From Propionicimonas sp. (GTDB taxonomy: Bacteria; Actinomycetota; Actinomycetes; Propionibacteriales; Propionibacteriaceae): 44,626 bases of DNA. The position numbers and the translations under genes are program-made. This document shows, one piece after another, positions 16,119 to 24,474 of the stretch. The notes below the pieces were generated by a model. It saw nothing but the letters and a program-made list of their open reading frames with translations. It was not told where the DNA came from and did no database searches. The first letter of the stretch is position 1; each line of letters starts with the position of its first letter. The stretch lies in assembly GCA_027492575.1 (NCBI GenBank), contig JAPUEM010000143.1, positions 1-44,626 of the forward strand. The letters are read 5' to 3'.

Positions 16119-17051
16119 TCAGTCGCGCAGCCAGGACGCCTGAGCCTGGAAGGCGTCCATCCAGGTGTCGATGGCGTCGGAGATCGATGGGACATCATCC
16201 AGGGACTCGATCAGGTGAGAACGGACGAGGCCATCCCTGGCGTCTGATCGGTAGTGGCCGATGATGAAGCGCATGCCGGTCCGGCAGATGTCGAGCGTCT
16301 CGGGGTGGTCGCCGACAGCGCGGCCCAGCCGGTCGGCCACTTTCTTCGGGTCGGAGGCGAGCATCAGCAGGCCGATGTCCTTGGAGTCCTTCGGACGCAG
16401 CCGGTGTGGCTTGCTCTCCAACTCCGCCAGCCGGTCGCCGATCTTGTGGGCCTTCGCGACCAGCAATGCGCCGGCACCGGCGACGGCCACTGGGGCCGAC
16501 AAGGGTGCTTGATCATCGGGCAGCGTGGAGATGGTGGTGGAATCGCGATCCCAGAGAGACAGCTCGATGCCCAGAGCGCGAGTGAGCGCGTTCTTCTGCC
16601 CCGACACCCGCGCGGCTCGTCGTCCCGCTCCGGCGTAGGACTCCGGCACGATCAGGTCGATGGTCGTCCGCTGCCGCTGCGGGATCTGCGACTCGCCTGC
16701 ATAGCCGTAGATGCCTGGGCGTTCAGGACTGGCCGGTTCAAGCCCGGCCTCGCGCATGACGTGCAGGATGCTGGGGCTGTCAGCAACCAGCAAGGGGTTG
16801 AGGGCGGCGTCGGCGTCCGCAGTGGAATCCGGCTGGAATCCGAGCTTCTCGGCGTGGTGCATGACGGCGTGAGCTCCCACGACGACCAAAGAGTCGCGGA
16901 ACGGGCCCAGGGCGCGCACCACTTCGACCAGCAGTCGCCGGGAGCGCACGGTCGGCTCGGGCAGCTTCGAGGCCAGGCCGAGGTGTTCGGCCGCTCGGTG
17001 CGACGCCCAATCACCGAAGGCAACAGGGCTGACGGGTTGCGGTTCGTTCAC
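16119..17051 (-). CDS. AbiEii-like nucleotidyltransferase, probable toxin
   Basis: 310 residues. The N-terminal third contains VVVGAHAVMHHAE followed by STADADAAL, which corresponds to the nucleotidyltransferase pattern of AbiEii/MenT-type proteins (a glycine strand and a helix, then the two metal-binding acidic residues). A later KAHKIGDR and KDSKDIGLLML segment resembles the K-x-x-DLxDL part of the same fold. Such enzymes transfer nucleotides to tRNA or other RNA and arrest growth when not neutralised. The gene overlaps the upstream XRE regulator by four bases (ATGA at 17051-17048), as in two-gene toxin-antitoxin or phage-defence modules. The usual GS-x10-D-x-D motif is not canonical, so activity is uncertain. 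Confidence 0.65.
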   Translation of the reverse strand: MNEPQPVSPVAFGDWASHRAAEHLGLASKLPEPTVRSRRLLVEVVRALGPFRDSLVVVGAHAVMHHAEKLGFQPDSTADADAALNPLLVADSPSILHVMREAGLEPASPERPGIYGYAGESQIPQRQRTTIDLIVPESYAGAGRRAARVSGQKNALTRALGIELSLWDRDSTTISTLPDDQAPLSAPVAVAGAGALLVAKAHKIGDRLAELESKPHRLRPKDSKDIGLLMLASDPKKVADRLGRAVGDHPETLDICRTGMRFIIGHYRSDARDGLVRSHLIESLDDVPSISDAIDTWMDAFQAQASWLRD

Positions 17052-17731
17052 GCGGCGCTCGCCGTCCGGCTCGCCGCGGCGTACTGATCCAGGAGATCGA
17101 GAGCCACGTCCGACTGTCTGCCCGGGCTGGCGATCGCGTCCATCAGCGCCCAGGCGAAGGGCATGACCGGCACACCACCGGCGTCACCGACGAAGCGGAG
17201 ATGCCGGTCGGCCAGCGGCAGCAGGATCGAGCCACGCCGTCCGGGCTGAGGCGGGTCGAACGGCAGCGCGGCAGTCGGTGCGAGGTAGACGATCGGCTCG
17301 AAGGAGGTCTCGTCGGAACACGCCTCGAGCCCCGACACCGCGTACGACACCCGCTGAGCAGCGGCCCAGCCGACCACCTCGGCCAGGCTCGCGGAAGCCC
17401 GCCGCACTCCGGCGCGGCCCATCACCGGCGCAGTCTGCGCAGCGATCCGCAGCCGATCGGGCACTGCCCGAGCCGGGATAGCGCCGTCCGCGTACTCATC
17501 CATGAAGCGGACGAGCTGGCCGTCCGTGACCGCCGGGCGAAGCGAATCCGACGCCTCGAAGCTCAGCGCCGCCAGCAGCTTCCGCATGATGTCGTAGCTG
17601 GGGCTCATCTTTCCGGCCTCGATGCGTGACACCGTCGATTGAGGCACGCCGGACAGGATCGTCAGTTCACGCGCAGTGAGGCCCCGCCGCAGCCTCGCTT
17701 GCCGCAGGAGGTCTCCGGTCGTGATTTCCAT
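17048..17731 (-). CDS. XRE-family regulator / probable antitoxin
   Basis: 227 residues. An N-terminal HTH_XRE domain (about residues 6-60; LLRQARLRRGLTAREL then SGVPQSTVSRIEAG) is followed by a C-terminal region of about 150 residues with no recognised family. That region probably contacts the nucleotidyltransferase encoded by the overlapping downstream gene. ATG 17731 has no ribosome binding site. A -10 TAAATT ends only six bases upstream, so the mRNA is probably leaderless. The start codon is flanked by the repeat TTGCGTAT, a likely autoregulatory operator. Confidence 0.75.
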   Translation of the reverse strand: MEITTGDLLRQARLRRGLTARELTILSGVPQSTVSRIEAGKMSPSYDIMRKLLAALSFEASDSLRPAVTDGQLVRFMDEYADGAIPARAVPDRLRIAAQTAPVMGRAGVRRASASLAEVVGWAAAQRVSYAVSGLEACSDETSFEPIVYLAPTAALPFDPPQPGRRGSILLPLADRHLRFVGDAGGVPVMPFAWALMDAIASPGRQSDVALDLLDQYAAASRTASAA

Positions 17732-17767
17732 ATACGCAATTTAGTCTGCCTATTTCCCGATACGCAA
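17732..17767 (-). promoter_or_regulatory. Leaderless promoter with direct-repeat operator
   Basis: In the sense direction TTGCGTAT (17767-17760) contains the -35 TTGCGT. An 18-base spacer leads to -10 TAAATT (17743-17738), and a second TTGCGTAT (17739-17732) directly abuts the ATG of the XRE gene. Two identical octamers 28 bases apart, over the -35 and the start, would let the XRE protein repress its own operon. Confidence 0.6.
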
Positions 17768-17804
17768 GGCCCGGCTGGGCAGGCCCCGTGCCAGGTGGCG
17801 GCGG

Positions 17805-18929
17805 TCAGGACTTCTGCTTGCGGGCGACGGTCCAGTTGCCGCCGGTGCCGTAGACGGTCTTGGACGAGGTGACCACCTTGGAGCGGTAGACCGAGGCGGG
17901 CATCTCGAACCAGAACTTGAACTCGCCGTTGCCGCTGTACCAGTCGCCGGGCGGTTCGATGGTGAAGGTCGCTGTGCAGGAGTAGGTGGCGGACGCTCCG
18001 GAGCCGGATTCCAGCTTCATCGAGCCGCACGGGTAGGACTGCCAGCCGTTGTAGTACGGGGTCTTCTCGGTGTTGTGCAGGTTCACCTCGACGTAGACCG
18101 CGGCGTCGCCGGGGCGCAGGCCGGTGACGGTGAAGGTGTTCTTCCAGCCGTAGTCGTCGAGCTGTTTGCGGGTGACCTTGCCGCCCAGCGGCGGGGGCGG
18201 CGGCTCGGGCGTGGGCGTGGCTGTCGTCTTGGTCGGGGTCGGGGTAGGCGTCGTCTTCGTCGGAGTCGGCGTGGGCTTGATGGTGGTCTTGGTCGGTGTG
18301 GGTTTCGGGGTCGGCTTCGTCGACGTCTTGGTGGGTGACGGCGTTGGCGTCGGTTTCGCGGTCTTCGTCGGTTTGGGGGTGGCCGTCTTGCTCGGTGTCG
18401 GGCTGGGGTCGGGGGTCGGCGACCCTTCATCGGGCTCAGAAGTCGTCGGGGTGGGCGTCGGCTCGGCTGTCGGCGGGGTCGGCTTGCCGGGCTGCAGCGG
18501 CGGCTGGGGCTGCGGGAACGGCCCGATCACCGACAGGGTCGACTTCCGGGTCGCGACCACCACGCTGCCCTTGTAGATGCTGGCCTCCACCTCGTACTCG
18601 CCGATCGGAGGGTTCCAGGGCACCGACGCCCAGCGCAGCAGCGACGCTCCCTTGCCCTGGCCGCTGGTCTCCAGTTCGGTGTCGGTCAGCACCGCCACCT
18701 GCCGGCCGTCGCGGGTGAACCGCAGCGAGATGGCGGTGACGTCGGCGATGTCGGTGTGACTGGTGACGGTGAGGTCGCCGGTGAACACCTGGCGGGCCGC
18801 GACGGGGTAGTCGAACCACACCTGCGCGCCCGGATCGGCCCGCGGCAGGAAGACCAGGGCCGCCGAGGCGGCCAGGCCCGCTCCGGCGAGCACGGAGCCG
18901 GCTATCGTCGCGATGGTCGTGAACTGCAT
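17805..18929 (-). CDS. Membrane-anchored surface protein with Pro/Thr-rich stalk
   Basis: 374 residues. The N-terminus is one hydrophobic segment (residues 5-28), a membrane anchor or uncleaved signal. A beta-rich domain of about 110 residues follows, then a stalk of about 120 residues rich in Pro, Thr and Lys (repeated PTPTKT and KPTPTP units, about 135-250). A C-terminal domain of about 115 residues has two Cys that could form a disulfide. This architecture is typical of actinobacterial cell-wall-spanning proteins. The gene starts 10 bases after the stop of the 1137-residue protein and is the third gene of an envelope operon. No family is recognised. The Pro/Thr stretch makes the DNA low in complexity and gives strong antisense shadow frames. 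Confidence 0.75.
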   Translation of the reverse strand: MQFTTIATIAGSVLAGAGLAASAALVFLPRADPGAQVWFDYPVAARQVFTGDLTVTSHTDIADVTAISLRFTRDGRQVAVLTDTELETSGQGKGASLLRWASVPWNPPIGEYEVEASIYKGSVVVATRKSTLSVIGPFPQPQPPLQPGKPTPPTAEPTPTPTTSEPDEGSPTPDPSPTPSKTATPKPTKTAKPTPTPSPTKTSTKPTPKPTPTKTTIKPTPTPTKTTPTPTPTKTTATPTPEPPPPPLGGKVTRKQLDDYGWKNTFTVTGLRPGDAAVYVEVNLHNTEKTPYYNGWQSYPCGSMKLESGSGASATYSCTATFTIEPPGDWYSGNGEFKFWFEMPASVYRSKVVTSSKTVYGTGGNWTVARKQKS

Positions 18930-18939
18930 CGTCCGCCTC

Positions 18940-21900
18940 TCACCAGTAGGTCCGGATCGGGCGGTCGTCCAGGAAGAACCCCGCCTGCGCCTTCTCGTCC
19001 GCGCCGTACTGCGGGGCGTCCAGGAGGTAGGTCGTCTCGAAGCAGGGCGAATCCACCGCGATGTGCAGGTACGGGGCGCCGGCCGCGGCGGGCACCACCT
19101 CGCGGACGTTGGACGAGGCCGGCTCGAGCCACCAGGTCACGCCGTTGGTCGCGGAGTGGGGCGCATGGCTGGTCGGGATCACCAGTTCGGTCACCCACGG
19201 CTGCGCGCTGAGTTTGCCGGTCAGCGAACGCTGCGGAGGCTTCGCGCGCAGCACCCCCTCCAGCGGCAGCAACCGCCGGGTCTGGCCGTCCTCGGTGATC
19301 TCGGCGTTCGCCACGAACGGGCAGGAGAGCGAACTCTTCATCGCCCCAGGGTCGGTGCGCGGCGCCGTGATGCCCAGCATGGGCTGGGAGTTCCCGATCG
19401 GCGCCAGCAGCATGCCGGGCACCGAGGGCTCGCCGGTGATCGCCGCCATCAACTGCTCCTGCCGCTGGGCGTCCATCGACATCACGGCCTTGGTGAAGAC
19501 GTTGGCGATCGCCGCGCAGCCGGAGAGGTTGCCTTCGGAGTTCTTCGCGATGTCCAGATCGGAGCTGTCCCCGCCCTGGCTGGCCGCGGCCTTGTCGAGG
19601 ATCGCCATGCCGGCCCCGTCGAGGGTGAAGGTGTCGCAGCTCAGACCGATGTTCCGCAGCAACTGGTCCAGGGCCAGCTGGATGAGCGCGCTGAGGTTGC
19701 CCTCGGCGGCGGCGAGCGATTCCTCCGAGTTCGGCAGGCTCGGCGGCACCCCGGTGTAGTAGTAGAGGACGGCTGCACCCACCGCGTGGAAGCCCGCGTC
19801 GCAGACCGATTTGGCCTTCTCGGAAGCGACCATGGCCTGGCAGAGCGGGTTGAGCGCGTCCACCACCTTCCACACCTGGACGAAGACCGCGTTGTAGACG
19901 CTCGCTATCGCGTCCCAGGCCTGCCTGACCAGGGCGTAGAAGTTGGGGTCGAGAGCGGAGGCCACACCGATCGCGAGGCCGCTGAACGCCCCGACCAGCG
20001 CACCGTAGGGGCCGCCCAGCAGGAAGCCCTGCATCGCGCCGAAGGCGATCATCGAGATGACGCAGCCGACGCCGCATTCCGCGACGGCGCGGGCGGCCTT
20101 GTTCGCGGCGTACTCCCGTTTGTTGGCGGCGTCCCAATCCTGGCAGTAGACGACATCGGCGGAAGGCCAGGCCTGCTTGGCCATGGTCAGATCGGACATC
20201 CCCGAGTCGGGGATGCGCGGATACTTCGCAGGGTCGGCTCCCAGCGGGACGGCGGCGTAGGTCTTCCCGTCCGGGCCGCGGTAGCTCCACGAACCCGGGT
20301 ACCGCTGGTAGATGTTGGGTTTCGGGTAGCGGACCACCTGGTGACAGATCGCCCTGGAGTGGGTGGCCTCGTTGCTGAACCGGTCGGTGGCCGGCGCGTA
20401 GTCGGCCTTCAGCACCCGTCCGGGGGTGAGGCTGAGCAGCGGGTTCGCGATCGTCGGGTGCTCGCCGGTGAACAGCGAAGGCATCTCGATCACAGCGCTG
20501 GCCGAGGCCGCGCCCGCGGGCACCAGGGCGCCGGTCGGGGTCGTGGTCATGGTGACCGCGCGGACGTAGACGGTGTCGATCAGGCTGCGTCCCTCCTGCA
20601 GCCGTTGCCGGGCTATCCCCCAGGCCACCTCGTCGGTGAGCGAGAGCCTGTCGACCTCGTCCAGGCTCTCCGGGGTCACTTTCGCGGAATGCCAGTCCCA
20701 CGGGTCGAGCACCGCCGAACCGTCGGCAGCGGCCCGTTCGGTGTGGAAGATCCCCGGCAGGTTCATCCCGGACGAGCCGGCCGTCAGCGGCAGGTAGGAG
20801 AACTGGTAGTAGACATCGCCCGGGGCCCCGGCCTCGACCGCATTGGTGGCGAACCGGACGTTCACCGATTCCCGTTGCTGGGCGTAGAAGGCGATGCCCG
20901 GCGGCGGCGTGCTCAAGGAGATCGACTTCGAGAACGGAACGGTCGTGGTGGTGGGGCCGCTGCCCGGTGCCACGCCGGCGTCGATCGTCAGCGTGAGCGA
21001 CGTGGCGCCGCCTGGTGCGCCGGGCACGACGGGCCCGACCGGAGCGCACTCCCCCGCGCTGGCGGAACTGCCCTGCGAGCTCTGGTGGGTCGCGTCGGCG
21101 CGGCAGAAATGACCGGACGCCACCACCCCCTCGCCGCGGGCGCCGCTCCACACTTCGAGGTCGATCTGGTCGTAGGCGGTGAGGTCGAGGTAGGGACGCA
21201 GGTCGGTCAGGGCGGTGGACGAGCCGTTGAGGTAGGTGCCCTCCTGCACGGGCACCCGCTGCCAGCTGCCCTTGTCGACCGCGATGTAGGCGTAGGGCTG
21301 CGGGATCGAGAAGTCGGTGAGCATCAGCCCGCCGGTGATGTAGGCCTCCCCCGTCCAGCCGTCGCGGGCACATTCGTCGGGGATGGTGACCGTGACCGGG
21401 AAGGACGGCTTCGCGTCCGGGTCGTCGGTGCCGGCCGGGTAGCCGACGAGCATGGTCGGCCCGACCGGGAGGGTGCCGATGCGCAGTTCCCCGCCGGCCG
21501 GCAGATCGCCCAGGGCGACCAGGCCGGGGCCGCCGTAGATCCGCAGCCCGGTCGTCAGTTCGGAGGTGACCACGACATCGCAGCCGTCCACCACGACGTC
21601 GAGATAGCTGAGATCGTCGTCGGTCAGCTGCGGCGGGAACGTCAGCTGGTCCACCGGCGGGATGACGCCGGTGACCAGTGTCCCGAACGCCAGCGGGGCG
21701 TTCGGCATCGTCGTCCCGTCCGCGGAGACCAGGGAGGACGGGTCGACGCCCAGCCGGTCGCCAATGCTGGCCAGGCTCTCCCCGGGCGCCGACGAGAGCC
21801 GGAAGCCCGGCCAGATCCCCTCGCCGACGGCGTTCTTCGCCACGAAGTCGCCGAGATCCTCGGCCAGGTCCAGGGTGGGGATCGCCAGCGGCGCGGTCTG

Positions 21901-22353
21901 CGCGAGGCGTCCCTCGGTGTCGTAGGCGCGGGCGAGCGCCAGGTGGCCGCCGGCGGTCATCGGCACCAGGTCCACGGCGAACCGCACCTGACCGGAAGCC
22001 GGACCCGCGACCGACCCGGGGTCGTCGAGTTCGTAGACCAGCCGGGAATCCTGCCATACCTCGACGCGGTCGAGTTCGGTGTCGGCCGGGCCGGTCAGCA
22101 TCAGGGTGACGGCCTGGCCGCGGGTCACCATCGGCGAGGAGGCGGCCTGCAGGTCGAGGGTGAAGGCGCTCGGCGCGCGCTCGCCCAGCACGGCCGGCGC
22201 GGGCGCCGTCCGGTCGGCGGGCCGTCCGGTCAGGTAGATCACCGCGGCCAGCGTGATCATGACCAGCGCCATCCCGCAGGCGATGATCGCCATCACCGGT
22301 GAACCCAGCAAGCCGGTCCGGCCTTCCGGGGTGGCGGGAGCCGCAGCGCTCAC
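18940..22353 (-). CDS. Large membrane-anchored extracytoplasmic protein with LysM-like segment
   Basis: 1137 residues from GTG 22353, which overlaps the lipoprotein stop as GTGA; the frame extends further upstream only as an antisense shadow. One transmembrane helix lies near residues 17-40 (VMAIIACGMALVMITLAAVIY). Around residues 180-225 the segment PGESLASIGDRLGVDPSSLV resembles a LysM peptidoglycan-binding repeat. The middle is beta-rich. Near residues 752-800 a long hydrophobic stretch contains spaced glycines (LLGGPYGALVGAFSGLAIG), a glycine-zipper-like pattern. Several Cys are present in the C-terminal third. The function is unknown. The coupling to a lipoprotein and a stalk protein suggests a cell-surface complex. 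Confidence 0.7.
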   Translation of the reverse strand: MSAAAPATPEGRTGLLGSPVMAIIACGMALVMITLAAVIYLTGRPADRTAPAPAVLGERAPSAFTLDLQAASSPMVTRGQAVTLMLTGPADTELDRVEVWQDSRLVYELDDPGSVAGPASGQVRFAVDLVPMTAGGHLALARAYDTEGRLAQTAPLAIPTLDLAEDLGDFVAKNAVGEGIWPGFRLSSAPGESLASIGDRLGVDPSSLVSADGTTMPNAPLAFGTLVTGVIPPVDQLTFPPQLTDDDLSYLDVVVDGCDVVVTSELTTGLRIYGGPGLVALGDLPAGGELRIGTLPVGPTMLVGYPAGTDDPDAKPSFPVTVTIPDECARDGWTGEAYITGGLMLTDFSIPQPYAYIAVDKGSWQRVPVQEGTYLNGSSTALTDLRPYLDLTAYDQIDLEVWSGARGEGVVASGHFCRADATHQSSQGSSASAGECAPVGPVVPGAPGGATSLTLTIDAGVAPGSGPTTTTVPFSKSISLSTPPPGIAFYAQQRESVNVRFATNAVEAGAPGDVYYQFSYLPLTAGSSGMNLPGIFHTERAAADGSAVLDPWDWHSAKVTPESLDEVDRLSLTDEVAWGIARQRLQEGRSLIDTVYVRAVTMTTTPTGALVPAGAASASAVIEMPSLFTGEHPTIANPLLSLTPGRVLKADYAPATDRFSNEATHSRAICHQVVRYPKPNIYQRYPGSWSYRGPDGKTYAAVPLGADPAKYPRIPDSGMSDLTMAKQAWPSADVVYCQDWDAANKREYAANKAARAVAECGVGCVISMIAFGAMQGFLLGGPYGALVGAFSGLAIGVASALDPNFYALVRQAWDAIASVYNAVFVQVWKVVDALNPLCQAMVASEKAKSVCDAGFHAVGAAVLYYYTGVPPSLPNSEESLAAAEGNLSALIQLALDQLLRNIGLSCDTFTLDGAGMAILDKAAASQGGDSSDLDIAKNSEGNLSGCAAIANVFTKAVMSMDAQRQEQLMAAITGEPSVPGMLLAPIGNSQPMLGITAPRTDPGAMKSSLSCPFVANAEITEDGQTRRLLPLEGVLRAKPPQRSLTGKLSAQPWVTELVIPTSHAPHSATNGVTWWLEPASSNVREVVPAAAGAPYLHIAVDSPCFETTYLLDAPQYGADEKAQAGFFLDDRPIRTYW

Positions 22354-22886
22354 TCGGCGACCTTGAAGGTCAGGCAGTACACGCCGGCGATCTCGTGGTC
22401 GGTGGGGCTCTTGGAGACGCCGAGGATCGCGAAGCCGGGACGGTCGGCGGCGTCCGACCAGAAGATGTCCTTGCTGGAGCCCCACTGGTTGCCGCCCAGA
22501 TCCTCAAGGAAGACGCCGCCCATCGCGATCGCATCACCGGCTTCGTTGACGAAGTAGAGGTCGATGTCGGGGTCGTACTCCTGCGGCTCGGCGAAGGTCC
22601 AGGAGACCGGGTGGGCCTCGCCGCCGAAGATCTGCCCGGAGGCCGGCGCCTCGACCACGGCGTCCGAACTGAACAGTTCGAAACCCGCCTGGGGCACTGC
22701 GGGGCAGGCTCCACCGCCGCCTGGGCCGCCGTCCGCGGGCGGGCTGGCCTGGCCACCGTTGGTCGGAGCCGGTTGGCTGCTCTGCTCGCCGGGAGCGGGC
22801 GCCGGGCCCGGAGTGGAGGGGGTGCATCCCGCCACCAGGAAGGCTGCGGACACTGAGGCGATCAGGGCACGACGAACTACGGTCAT
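22350..22886 (-). CDS. Lipoprotein, first gene of an envelope operon
   Basis: 178 residues. The signal peptide ends in the lipobox FLVAGC (Cys about residue 21), followed by a Pro/Gly/Ser linker rich in PAP and PTN. The mature domain of about 120 residues has the pattern of a small beta-sandwich with paired Cys. No family is recognised. The stop overlaps the GTG of the 1137-residue gene. It lies downstream of the proline iminopeptidase on the same strand with a gap of about 76 bases that could hold a promoter. Confidence 0.75.
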   Translation of the reverse strand: MTVVRRALIASVSAAFLVAGCTPSTPGPAPAPGEQSSQPAPTNGGQASPPADGGPGGGGACPAVPQAGFELFSSDAVVEAPASGQIFGGEAHPVSWTFAEPQEYDPDIDLYFVNEAGDAIAMGGVFLEDLGGNQWGSSKDIFWSDAADRPGFAILGVSKSPTDHEIAGVYCLTFKVAE

Positions 22887-22962
22887 GGAGGAAGTGTGGG
22901 GCCCGCCGAGCCAGGTGGATAGTGGGGATTCCGCGTATTCACGCTGAGCAGGTCCGTTCCGA

Positions 22963-23949
22963 CTACTGCGCGGCGAACCGATCGGTGGCGGCCACCAGCT
23001 CGGCGACGATCGCCGGTTCGGAGGCGGAGTGCCCGGCCAGTACCAGTTGGTAGTCGGCCTCGGGCCAGGCGCGGTGCAGGTCGTCGGCGGTGACCTGCGG
23101 GCAGGGCAGGTCGTAGATCCCCTGCACGATGACCCCGGGGATGTCGCGGATCCGGTCGACCTCGGCGATCAACTGGCCCTCGGCAAGCCAGCCGGCGTTG
23201 ACGAAGTAGTGGTTCTCGATCCGGGCGAAAGCCAGCGCGAAGGCGGGATCGGAGAACTCGTCCACCAGGTCCTGGGAGAAGACCAGCTTGGAGGTGGCCG
23301 CCTCCCAGGTCGTCCAGGCGACCCCGGCGGGCAGGTGCACAGCCGGGTCGGGGTCGAAGAGCAGGCGGTTGTACTCGGCGATCCGGTCGCCCGCGAAACC
23401 GGCCGGCAGCGGAGCTTCGAAAGAACGCCACCACACCGGCGCGAGGTTGGCCGCACCGCCGTTGTAGTACCAGTCGAGCTCGCTGCGACGCAGCGTGAAG
23501 ATGCCGCGCAGCACCAGTTCGGTCACCCGGTCGGGGTGAGCCTCGGCGTAGGCGAGCGCCAGCGCGCTGCCCCAGGAACCGCCGAAGACCTGCCAGGCGT
23601 CGATTCCCCGGTCCTGGCGCAGCTTCTCCAGGTCGTCGACGAGGTGCCAGGTGGTGTTGGTGGAGAGGTCGGCGCGCGGCTCACTGGCATGCGGGGTGGA
23701 GCGTCCGCAGCCGCGCTGGTCGACCAGGACGATCCGATAGCGCTGCGGGTCGAAGTAGCGCCGGTAGGCCGGGATGATGCCGCCGCCCGGGCCGCCGTGG
23801 ACGAAGACCGCCGGCTTGCCCGCCGGGTTGCCGCATTCCTCCCAGTACAGTTCGTGGCCGTCGCCGACCGCGAGCCGTCCGGTGGCGTAGGGCTCGATCG
23901 GTGGGTACAGCTGGGTCTGGGCGGTGGCGGACGACGGCTCAGTCGTCAT
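22963..23949 (-). CDS. pip: Proline iminopeptidase (alpha/beta hydrolase)
   Basis: 328 residues from ATG 23949; the frame extends 35 codons further upstream, but that part is the antisense shadow of DUF5709. It is a serine aminopeptidase of the S33 family that removes N-terminal proline from peptides in the cytoplasm. The oxyanion motif HGGPGGG, the nucleophile GGSWGSALALAY, a late acid in GIYDLPCP and the histidine AGHSASE are all present in the right order, and DQRGCGRS lies before the nucleophile. The start overlaps the DUF5709 end by 11 bases, so they form a pair. The enzyme is full length and looks active. Confidence 0.93.
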   Translation of the reverse strand: MTTEPSSATAQTQLYPPIEPYATGRLAVGDGHELYWEECGNPAGKPAVFVHGGPGGGIIPAYRRYFDPQRYRIVLVDQRGCGRSTPHASEPRADLSTNTTWHLVDDLEKLRQDRGIDAWQVFGGSWGSALALAYAEAHPDRVTELVLRGIFTLRRSELDWYYNGGAANLAPVWWRSFEAPLPAGFAGDRIAEYNRLLFDPDPAVHLPAGVAWTTWEAATSKLVFSQDLVDEFSDPAFALAFARIENHYFVNAGWLAEGQLIAEVDRIRDIPGVIVQGIYDLPCPQVTADDLHRAWPEADYQLVLAGHSASEPAIVAELVAATDRFAAQ

Positions 23950-24376
23950 CGTCGTCGTAGTCGTCGATGATGTGCATCGCCGCCTCCTCGGCGCTGGCGG
24001 CGCCCCCGGCGATGCCGACATCGTGGCCGACGCTCTCCGATTCGGAGTCCTCACCGGGGTAGCCGCCGTTGGCGTCCACCAGCCGGCCGGCGCGCAGCCG
24101 TCCGACCTCGCGGGACTCGGTGGGATCGGGGTTCCATGGCGTCTCGTCCGGGACCACCTCGGGCACTTCCTGCGCGATCCGCTGCTCGAGGGTCTCGCCC
24201 TGTTGCATCTCGGCGGCCGTGTTGCCGAAGCCCTGCGCCGGCGACCAGCGCTCGGGGGTCACGTAGCCCTCGTCGAGCACATCGGCGACGCCGCGGTCGA
24301 CGAGGGAGTCGTCCGCCTGCAACTGGTCGAGCTGTTCCGACTCCTCGGGGACAGCTTCGTCGAACTCGGTGGTCAT
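23939..24376 (-). CDS. DUF5709 family protein
   Basis: 145 residues, very acidic, ending in a run of Asp (DDYDDDDD). The conserved pattern LDEGYVTPERW, then FGNTAAEMQQGETLEQRIAQE and an ENP-like WNPDPTE segment matches the actinobacterial DUF5709 family, whose function is unknown. It is soluble and lacks signal peptides. ATG 24376 is chosen; the longer frame begins upstream at 24418 without support. It overlaps the start of the proline iminopeptidase. Confidence 0.8.
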   Translation of the reverse strand: MTTEFDEAVPEESEQLDQLQADDSLVDRGVADVLDEGYVTPERWSPAQGFGNTAAEMQQGETLEQRIAQEVPEVVPDETPWNPDPTESREVGRLRAGRLVDANGGYPGEDSESESVGHDVGIAGGAASAEEAAMHIIDDYDDDDD

Positions 24377-24474
24377 GCCCCTAGCCTGCCACGCCCGGAC
24401 GGGAGTGGCACGCGACAAGCCCAGAAACCATCGACGTCAAAGGACGACCGCCAGGCCGCGTCAGGGTGCGAGGA

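Noticed and set aside
18200..18470. Low-complexity tandem repeat DNA
   Set aside because: It is explained by the Pro/Thr/Lys stalk coding sequence and not an independent repeat element.
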